Below, piece by piece: positions 56,215-64,000 of a stretch of DNA of 64,000 nt. Positions within the stretch are counted from its first letter, which is position 1, and each line of letters begins with the position of its first letter. The DNA is from Asterias amurensis. Its lineage: Eukaryota > Echinodermata > Asteroidea > Forcipulatida > Asteriidae. A program made the position numbers and the translations under genes. The notes beneath the pieces are model-generated. The model ran no database searches. It was given only the letters and a program-made list of their open reading frames with translations, and had not been told where the DNA came from. The stretch is taken from NCBI RefSeq assembly GCF_032118995.1, contig NC_092663.1, forward strand, positions 5,518,001-5,582,000. The letters run 5' to 3'.

Positions 56215-56602
56215 TTAAAGGCAGTGGACACTATTGGTAATTGTCGAAGACTAGCCTTCACAGTTGGTGTATCTCAACATATGCATAAAATTACTAACCT
56301 GTGAAAATTTTAGCTCAATCGGTCATCGAAGTTGCGAGATAATAATGAAAGAAAAAACACCCTTGTCACATGAAGTTGTGTGCAATTAGATGCTTGATTT
56401 CGAGACCTCAAGTTCTAAATCTGAGGTCTTGAAATCAAATTCGTGGCAAATTACTTCTTTCTCAAAAACTATGGCACTTCAGAGTGAGCCGTTTCTCACA
56501 ATGTTTTATACCATCAACCTCTCCCCATTACTCGTCACCAAGAAAGGTTTTAATGCTAATAATTATTTTGAGTAATTACCAAAAGTGTCCACTGCCTTTA
56601 AG
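56215..56602. mobile_element. Family A MITE, near-consensus, opposite orientation
   Basis: TTAAAGGCAGTGGACACTATTGG to AAAGTGTCCACTGCCTTTAA, intact TTAA on both sides, GAGACCTCAAG/CTGAGGTCTTG central hairpin. Confidence 0.92.
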
Positions 56603-56639
56603 CTGACCTAGCAGTACATAAAACAATAATTTCTTATTC

Positions 56640-56800
56640 ACCTAACTCTTCCTTTCAGCTGTTTCTCCTTGTGTTTATGTTGTTTTACTAGTTCCTAGTT
56701 GTAAGCTTTGTTAGGGTTCCTGCGCCAGGAGTGTACGGTCACCTGTGACAGACATGGCGCATTATAAGTTTCCCATATTATTAATCATATTATTATTATT
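56640..56800 (+). repeat. Retroposon 3' region
   Basis: GCGCCAGGAGTGTACGG, GACATGGCGCATTATAAG, then an ATTATTATTATTATTAA run. The same tail type as 49197-49300 in the other orientation. Confidence 0.5.
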
Positions 56801-57037
56801 AACCACTGTGATTTCATTTCTATATTATTGTACAGAAGAGGACAGAAGGAAGCATTTTAAAATGATTCATTCATGAGTTCTCAATTTAAAATGAACTAGA
56901 AATACCAGTGCAGCATGAAATCCTTCCCCTGCTGTTTCCTGATTTTCATAAATTCATTCCTGAGTTTCATCATCCTTGGCATAATTCCTTCCTCCATGGT
57001 TCAACCAAGCAGAATTGTCATGGAGTAGAGGCAAACC

Positions 57038-57110
57038 AATCTGGGCCCAAGTTTCTCTGCTTACCGCCAAATTCTGCGCTTACGACCACCATTCTCAGCA
57101 AGCGCCAAAT
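57038..57110. mobile_element. Family F fragment
   Basis: TGGGCCCAAGTTTCTCTGC, TTACCGCCAAATTCTGCGC, TTACGACC: one end and interior of the GGGCCC family. Confidence 0.5.
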
Positions 57111-58419
57111 TCCTGTGTACATGTAAGCAAACAATGCCTAGTAATGTTGAGTCGCATCACACGCACAAGCAACAATTCCCTGCTGACCCATACAGCATGT
57201 ACTGTCAATCCTTAAAACTACACTTTCTTCTTTGATTGTTTAGCACATTGTACAACTTGGGTTAAACCTCCCAGAAATGTTGCCATTACATCCAGTGAAA
57301 ATTGTAAATACGTCCTAGTTGCCATAAGCAACTTGTGCTTCCGTATGAAATTTTAAATACCTATTCACATAACTTCTTGCTCAGAGACCAATAGCTTCAT
57401 TTCCTACAATTCCAATAAAAACCCAAAGCTAGTAGGATTGGTTTGTGCCCCTCAGGGCATTCGAAGAAGGGGTGGGTCTAATGCTTTTAGAGGTACCGCT
57501 AATTGCCCAAACCAACCCACCCTCCTGCCTTGCCCAAGGGCTTGACAACTCAGTCAGGCAGAAGGAACAAAATGATACCACCCCCCCCCCCCCCACCTTC
57601 TCTGGCCTTTCTCAGTGGCCAAGTAAAGTGAAGTCCAATTATTCCACTGGAAATGATTTCTAGTTTTGGGGGAGAAACCTGCTGAATGGAGATTCTGATG
57701 AATTGAAATTTACCCATGCATGGATGGCGTGGCTTAGTGCTTTTACACATTTGTTGTCCCTACATAGATGTTGCTAGGTGTTGTGTATTCAAATTTATGC
57801 TTTTGAACTAAGCAATTTATAAGGTACATCCTACTACATGTACTTTCACTTCAGGCAAAAGAAAAAACAGATTTACTGAAAATGTGAAATAAATAGATAT
57901 GACCCAGGTTGTTAGATTACCTAAAGAATAATTGAAATACCAGTCCTAAGATTAGGGTTGACAGAACCGTTTTGGTAGTGCATTCTTGTGGATAAATTGA
58001 GATAGTTATCAGTGAAGTAGAGTGCCTAATGCAGAAAGACTGGTGGACTGGTTGTTGCATTCAGACATGTACTGTATAGAAGCTGCAGCGTTTTTTTTTT
58101 CTTTCTAGCGGCGTGTTTGATGCTTGAACTGATTTTTATCAGAGTTTTGTTGCTGTGTGATTTTCACCTTCGATGAACGTTCCCTTTTGAAATCTGCTTT
58201 CTGCATTTTGTGGGTTCTATAGTGCAGAGAATGCGTACCAAGGGTAGAAAACTCTGCAACTGTGTCAGAATTGAGCAGTCATCCATCGGTTGCAGAACTA
58301 AATGGAATTGACATATTTTGCAGAAGGCCTGAAACATTTTGTTGTATTCGTGAAGTACGTGACCTGCTTCTTTGTAGACTGAACACCTGAGCCCCGTTTC
58401 ATAGAGCTTCTTTAATATT

Positions 58420-58548
58420 TTCTTGCAACTTCAAAGACATATCGAGTCCCAAGTTTTCACAGATTTGTTATTTTTATGTATATGTTGGGATACGCCCGGT
58501 GAGAATACTGCAACTTTGACAATTATCAAAGGTGTCCAGTGGCTTTAA
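58420..58548. mobile_element. Family A right end
   Basis: TTGCAACTTCAAAGAC, GTTTTCACAGATTTGTTATT, TATGTTGGGATACGCC and ending GGTGTCCAGTGGCTTTAA. Confidence 0.78.
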
Positions 58549-58845
58549 AGTGGCCTCAGTTCATCCCACTTCAAGTCAGCATATTCAAGAGAGAAAATAT
58601 TTCTTTGTGAAAGGCTACTCACATTGATATCTTGAAGTGGTTCATGGTCATTATGAATATAGTCTACTTTGCAAACTGTGCTCTATTTTCTAATGGCCTC
58701 TAGTGTCACCTCATGAAATCCCAAAGGACCCATTTTTCATCACTGGCATTGTCACTTAATAGCTGGGTAAAACAGCTGTGCAATCCAAAAAATTATGAGG
58801 GAACCTGTTTGGCATTGGCTTTTTGTCAACGGATTGACCTTCCTT

Positions 58846-58858
58846 AGGTCAAAGGTCA
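58846..58858 (+). promoter_or_regulatory. DR1 motif (AGGTCA A AGGTCA)
   Basis: A perfect direct repeat of AGGTCA with one-base spacing, the consensus for RXR heterodimers and HNF4. Binding is not shown by sequence alone. Confidence 0.25.
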
Positions 58859-59517
58859 AAGGGCAACTGTTCCCAAAGAACCCTTGATGCATTGTTAGAA
58901 TGATCTTGGGACCCAATTAAGAATGACTGTGGGGTAGTTAAGTTAGTTTAGCTGGTTTTGTCTGTTTTTAAAGTCAATGTTCATCAGCTTAATGTATACA
59001 GCTGGATTCTCACAGATACATATTATTTGAGTCTTTGACTGTGTTTAGTCATATGGTACACATACTGTTGTTTTAGGGATCTTGTTTTATAGTCTTATGC
59101 GGCAATCACTTTCACTGCCTCATAGAAATTTCAGACCTGCTGTTTGTAAAATTTCCATAAGATGTAAACAAAAATGTTTTAAAAAATATACAGGAACAAA
59201 TATTGTGGTTTATTACTTGGAAGAAATGTTCAGTACTAAACCACCCAGGCATTTAAAAACTGCAGGGCTACAAACAAAGTAAAACAACCAAGAAAAACAA
59301 CATAAAACCCAGACTGTGTGACATGTGGATTATAAGTCCGTATATAATGAAAATTTAACTTAATTTGGTGATCCGTGCCCCGTTTTCCCTTTGTCAAACC
59401 AAGTGGATTAGTAGTCTAAACTAGGTCCTCTGCTCCTGCTTTGGTTGTTTGATATCTTGTGCTTCTTGTAAGTTACAAATCTTAGAAACTGCAAGGCCAG
59501 TGTAAAGTGTGTACAGC

Positions 59518-59870
59518 TTAAAGGCACTGGACACACCTTGGGTAATTCTCAAAGACCAGTATTTGTGCTTGGTGTATCTCAACATATGCATAAAATGAAT
59601 ATTTTGACTCAATTGTTCATCAAAGTTGTGGAAAATAAAGAAAAAACACCCTTGATGCACAAAATGTGTGTGCTTTCAGATGCCTAAAAAGGCTACAGGC
59701 TTAAAACTAAAAGGCTTTAGGCTTATAGTGTGGTATTATTTGAGTGAGAAACTACCTCTTTCTAAAAGATTATGTACTTCAGAGGGAGCCTTTTCTCACA
59801 ATGTTTTATATTATCAACATCTCTCCATTGCTTGTTTAACGTGGAAGTTTTTATACTAACAATTATGTTT
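59518..59870. mobile_element. Family A MITE, right end eroded
   Basis: TTAAAGGCACTGGACACACC, GGTGTATCTCAACATATGC, AACTACCTCTTTCTAAAAG and CAGAGGGAGCCTTTTCTCAC in order. Confidence 0.82.
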
Positions 59871-59946
59871 ACCTTTGCACATAAACCAGTGACAAATCTT
59901 TACAACTCTGGTCCTACAATCTATCAGAGACAATTTGTGCAGGCCT

Positions 59947-61708
59947 AAAGGAGTGGGAGAATTTGGGTAGGTCTCAGTTTATCACAAGGCATTGTTGTAG
60001 AGGGTACAACTTTGACTATGATTGAATATCTACATTGATCCTTAACTAAAGTGTTAAGACATCTGCAGATTATATAAGTCACGCAACAAACTAAACAAAC
60101 ATTCCCCTCTCAAGTTAACTCTCAAGTTAACTATCTATGCCAACAAGATCCCATCAATGTTTTCTTGTATTTGGTTAAGTTGAGTGTTCCTAAACAGATT
60201 TCAATTGAAAAATAATTGGGATCATGTTGGCCCACCAATTCAACAAAGGTCAAAGGTCATATGAAACTACACTACTGCCTATTTCGGGCGATTTTGCGTC
60301 GTCTAGAAATCCACGCGCCAATATGATCCCATTATGTGCCTAGATATTATAAGTGGCTGTCCCAAACTGAAATGATAGAGCCCTTGTTCTTTAAATAAAA
60401 TCTTGAAAAGGCTCTGAAGTTGGCTCTTGACAGAAACTTTTGATCTGTAATATTTGTTAGCGCCACTCAAATCCCATTTGGTTTTTCCTTTTTATGTGTT
60501 GCTGAGAATCTATATTATCATAAAACGCAGACAACTTAATGGGATCATATTGGCGCGTGGATTTCTAGACGACGCAAAATCGCCCGAAATAGGCAGTAGT
60601 GTAGTTTCATATGACCTTTGACCTTTGTTATATTGGTGGGCCAACATGATCCCAATTATTTTTCAATTGAAATCTGTTTAGGAACACTCAACTTAACCAA
60701 ATACAAGAAAACATTGATGGGATCTTGTTGGCACAGATACTTACAGTGATGAAAAAAGTGAATGTTGTGCCAATTTAGGCCAAAATGTGTGGAATGACAA
60801 TACTTTAGAAAATTTTCAAAAAATCTTTTGACATGCAAGTTGCAGAGATCCCAAGATTCTTTTTTCATTTGTCATTAGATGAAAACTGTTCCAATACCCA
60901 GTTGCCATAAAAAAAAAATTTGTTGTTGGCGCGCGAAGTTACGGAGGTGCGAAAACGCAATATATTGGTAAAATTTGAACTTTGACCTCTATTATCTCTC
61001 TGCGCCAACGAGATCCTACTCACTTTGCACTTAAATTTGTTTTAGGGATGCAAGCTCTTTCATTTGAACTTGTTCAATTCATGGGATCCTATAGGCGCGT
61101 TGAGTTATGAGGCGTTAAAAGTGGCACGAGGGCACTGTTCGTCAAAGGTTCAGGTGCGCGTAACATGACGCGCCAACGAGATCCCAATTTTTTTTTTTTA
61201 CTTTTGTTATAAGCCCAACTGGAGGTTTCAAAAAATGTTTTACTTTTGTTGGGATGACCTTGGCGCACGTTTTTGTGTTTACAGGGAATGTACTATTCGT
61301 TTCTTGAGGGCTTTTTGGCCCAAACTTTGATAACTGGTAACTCCAAAACCGAAAGCGTCAGCAAACTAAAATTTTGGATTTATTCGTTTGGTATGATGGT
61401 GTATCACTCTAATTTTTTGGAAGAAGATCTGCGAACCCATGAATCACACCCCCCCCCCCCCTAATTTGGTACATTCTTACAGGCAGGGACTCTTAAGACA
61501 TCTGCAGATTCTATAAGTCACGCAGCAAACTAAGCAAACTTGAGAGGGGAATGTTTGTTTAGTTTGTTGCGTGACTTATAGAATCTGCAGATGTCTTAAC
61601 ACTTTAGTTAAGGATCAATGTAGATATTCAATCATAGTCAAAGTTGTACCCTCTACAACAATTTGCCTTGTGATAAACTGAGACCTACCCAAATTCTCCC
61701 ACTCCTTT
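59947..61708. mobile_element. Nested long-inverted-repeat (foldback) element
   Basis: Outer arms 59947-60114 and 61539-61708 are reverse complements (AAAGGAGTGGGAGAATTTGG .. CCAAATTCTCCCACTCCTTT). A partial third copy of the inner end, 61492-61538, pairs with the right arm. Inner arms 60133-60334 and 60537-60739 are a second inverted pair (GCCTATTTCGGGCGATTTTG / CAAAATCGCCCGAAATAGGC). Ten copies of a GCGCCAACGAGATCCCA-like motif alternate in orientation inside. No open frame of note: it looks like a non-autonomous element of about 1.76 kb. Confidence 0.82.
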
Positions 61709-61959
61709 CTCAGACACACCTGTACCTCCACTCTGTCAAAACCCTAAATCCCTTCAGCAGTAAGAAGATGGGGTTCCAAGCCCTTTGGTAGGTCATTATC
61801 ACTAATCATTCTAGAGTAGATAGGGCAACTTTCTCAGACTATGCGCCTATCCATCAAAGCCTTCAAAATGGTGAAATGCTCTCAATAGTCTAGCAGCTGT
61901 CACCTTCTCAAAAATTGGTTCACCATTTTGTTGTATCTGGGAAAATCATTCACATGAGA

Positions 61960-62195
61960 TTTATTTTGAGAGTGAGACGCAGAAAATCCTGTACTCTCTT
62001 AATGATTAGCCATACCACTCATGCAATCCATGTGACGGAAATCTTTTTTAAGAGTGAAAGAGGACAGGTCATTTCAACTCCATTGAGAGTGAAGTTCGTT
62101 CCGATTTCACTCAAAAAGAGTGACACAGATTGACTTTCACTCGCAAAAGAGCGAAACTGACACCACTCGGACAAGAGAGTGAAACTTTCACTCTT
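61960..62195. repeat. Cluster of GAGTGAAA / TTTCACTC motifs
   Basis: At least six short blocks in both orientations (GAGAGTGAGAC, AAGAGTGAAAGAGG, GAGAGTGAAG, TTTCACTCAAAAAGAGTG, CTTTCACTCGC, GAGAGTGAAACTTTCACTC). Possibly a decayed element with short repeated ends. Confidence 0.5.
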
Positions 62196-63720
62196 TCATA
62201 TTCAGTATAAAGATCAGTGGTTTTATCATTGGATAAATTACAATGTGTCATCTCAATTAACACCATTCTGTTTTTATTCAGTGTTTTTCTGAAAAGCACT
62301 TTTAGTATTTTCTTATTTCCAAGTTTACTTGTGTTTGTTTTGCAACCAGCAATGAGCTATGGCACTATAAACCTCACTGTGTTGGTGGTCAACACTCCTT
62401 TGACCCACTTTCTGAGTCTTCTTTTACATCCCAAACCCTTCCAAGCTAAATTCACACAATCCAATTCCCACAAAACCCACAGATCAAGTCTCATTATTGT
62501 CCAGTTGGTGTATTTCCCCTCTCTCACAACATATTACAATCTCAGCATGTTGTATTTTCTGTTGGTGGTGAAATATTGCCAGGAGCAACGTCAGCCACAG
62601 ACATATCATATCCAGCTCCCGATTGCTGCTTATCCGGGTGGACCTATCGGCGCGGCTCGCACCAGCAATATCCCCAGAAGCCTCTACCGTGTGATTCATA
62701 GCAAACACGGAATGATCAGCAAACATTTGATCATCAATCTCTCTCTCATACCGCTCCCTTCTTCCTCCGTCTGTCCTGTCAAGGAACCTCCAGCCCCTAG
62801 AGTATCTTCAGAGACACACGCGTACAGACAGAGAGAGAAATTCTAAATTAAAATGCATCGATTTATGAGTACAGATGCATCTGTCCCGTGAAACTACAGC
62901 TGTATATTGCGTACTCATGTACCGCCCAGGGCTGGGAAGACTTGTATTTGTGCACTGGTAATAAGTTAATTTCACCATTGAAGACCACATCTTCCATGTT
63001 CATTTGTCTATACCGCCACCGCATTTCTTTCTCCTTTTGTTTAAATGAGTTTGATACCTTTTGTATAGATCATGTTTTTGACCATGACATGAATCCCTGC
63101 TCATTGTAACTGAAGATGTATGTTACCTTTAGAAGTTTCAGCTTCATTAGTTGTCAAGTTTTTGAGAAAAAGAGTTAAAAAATCACAGAGCGATGTTTTC
63201 AGGAGAGTCGCGTTAATTCGTTGTACATGCTGAAAAAATTTCGTCTCAGTGAGAGGAAAACGATTTTCTGCGATCTTTATTTTGAAACCATGCAAGTTAA
63301 AAAGTCTGTGGACATTCTCAAGTTGTTTTGTGTCACACAAAAAGTACCCAAACCCCTTTAAAGGAATTCAGTGCTATAAGGAGAAGCTGATCGTGATTCG
63401 CAGTCTTCATTCTCTCAGCATCTTATCATGTCACACTCATCTTCACAGCTTCATAGAATACCAACATGTCACTACCGCCCTATGCATGGTGTCTCAGATT
63501 GCCAAGCCAATGCATTACACACATAATGGCTATTTTATGAGTGATATGAAATACATCTGATGACATCTTGTGATAAAGCATTCAATACTTGATGTGTCAA
63601 GAGTTGTTACGTTGTGCTGTAAAATAGATTGAAGAGAGATCTGTTATGTCATCCAACACGTGATTAGAATACCAGTAAAGACTGACTTTACTTATGGGGA
63701 AACTAATGTGATTGAAAGCT

Positions 63721-63896
63721 TTAAAGGCACTGGACACCTTAGGTAATTGTCAAAGACCAGTATTCTTACTTGGTGTATCCCAATGCATAAAATAACAAAC
63801 CTGTGACAATTTGAACGCAACTGGTCACCAAAGTTTCAAGAGTATAATGAAAGACACCCTACATGTAGTTGCACAAATTTGTGTGTTTTCAGGTGA
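63721..63896. mobile_element. Family A left half
   Basis: TTAAAGGCACTGGACACC, GGTAATTGTCAAAGACCAG, TTACTTGGTGTATCCCA and TTGTGTGTTTTCAGG; truncated on the right. Confidence 0.8.
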
Positions 63897-64000
63897 GGGG
63901 AAAATCTACACAGTTACAATACAATAAACTAAACAAATATTTCTGATATTTGTCTTTAGAATTGAGAAACATTCATCAGACTCATGAAAGTCAACAATTG

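Larger units (their letters stand above)
53266..64000 (+). other. RECK intron 4 to window end
   Basis: No exon is recognised. MITEs at 56215, 58420, 59518 and 63721; the inverted-repeat element 59947-61708; a retroposon tail at 56735-56800. Less AT-rich, MITE-poor stretches at 54560-55350 and 62360-62850 have no convincing protein; the 209-residue open frame at 62217-62846 shows no known motif or splice context. Confidence 0.55.

Noticed and set aside
62217..62846. 209-codon open frame on the plus strand
   Set aside because: Lies in a RECK intron; mixed composition, no motif, and no matching splice or promoter signals; an open frame of this length can occur in unconstrained sequence.
53266..64000. 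Search for RECK exon 5 (GLGCC..C..CRQACK-type)
   Set aside because: No acceptor followed by a matching CC..C pattern was seen; it is presumed to lie beyond the window.
1..64000. CRISPR arrays, operons, prophage, tRNA and rRNA genes
   Set aside because: No spaced direct-repeat array, cloverleaf or rRNA-like sequence was recognised; the gene structure is eukaryotic.

Overview
The window is metazoan nuclear DNA: AT-rich, intron-rich, crowded with short non-autonomous transposons, and with no bacterial features. I infer a marine invertebrate deuterostome, most likely an echinoderm and possibly a sea star. The reasons are the protein divergence, one-repeat-per-exon LRR gene structure and the style of palindromic TTAA-flanked elements. 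No search was run to confirm this.

Four protein genes can be reconstructed from splice sites, intron phase and protein similarity. (1) 843-6266, plus strand: the 3' part of SCAP, the sterol-sensing SREBP escort protein, covering the cytosolic loop and C-terminal WD40 domain; the 5' exons lie left of the window. (2) 12731-17842, minus strand: a complete four-exon acyl-CoA-binding protein (ACBP/DBI), converging tail to tail with SCAP. (3) 19156-25151, minus strand: a leucine-rich-repeat type I membrane protein with signal peptide, LRRNT, five LRR exons, LRRCT, a long juxtamembrane region with three FDGYEK repeats, one membrane segment and a Ser-rich tail. Its family is not recognised. (4) 27408 to beyond 64000, plus strand: the first four coding exons of RECK, a GPI-anchored metalloprotease regulator and Wnt7 co-receptor in vertebrates, spread over more than 36 kb of intron.

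Most of the remaining sequence is intron or UTR holding MITEs. Family A (about 380 bp, TTAA-flanked, central hairpin) is present in about 16 whole or broken copies. Family B (three copies) shares internal sequence with A but has other ends. Family C is a nearly perfect palindrome of about 390 bp with three copies. There are also family D (AGTTAGGAC type), family E (three copies in RECK introns), a GGGCCC-ended family F, a Harbinger-like element with TAA duplication, and several singletons. Two degraded non-LTR retrotransposon 3' ends and several retroposon tails are present.

Points worth most attention: a nested inverted-repeat element at 59947-61708 carrying ten copies, in strictly alternating orientation, of a 15-17 bp motif; a threefold tandem copy of a splice acceptor and exon start in SCAP; a MITE sitting on the TTAA at the junction of a tandem duplication in the ACBP gene; and a possible membrane/soluble switch in the LRR gene. 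No prokaryote-type system, CRISPR array, rRNA or tRNA was found.
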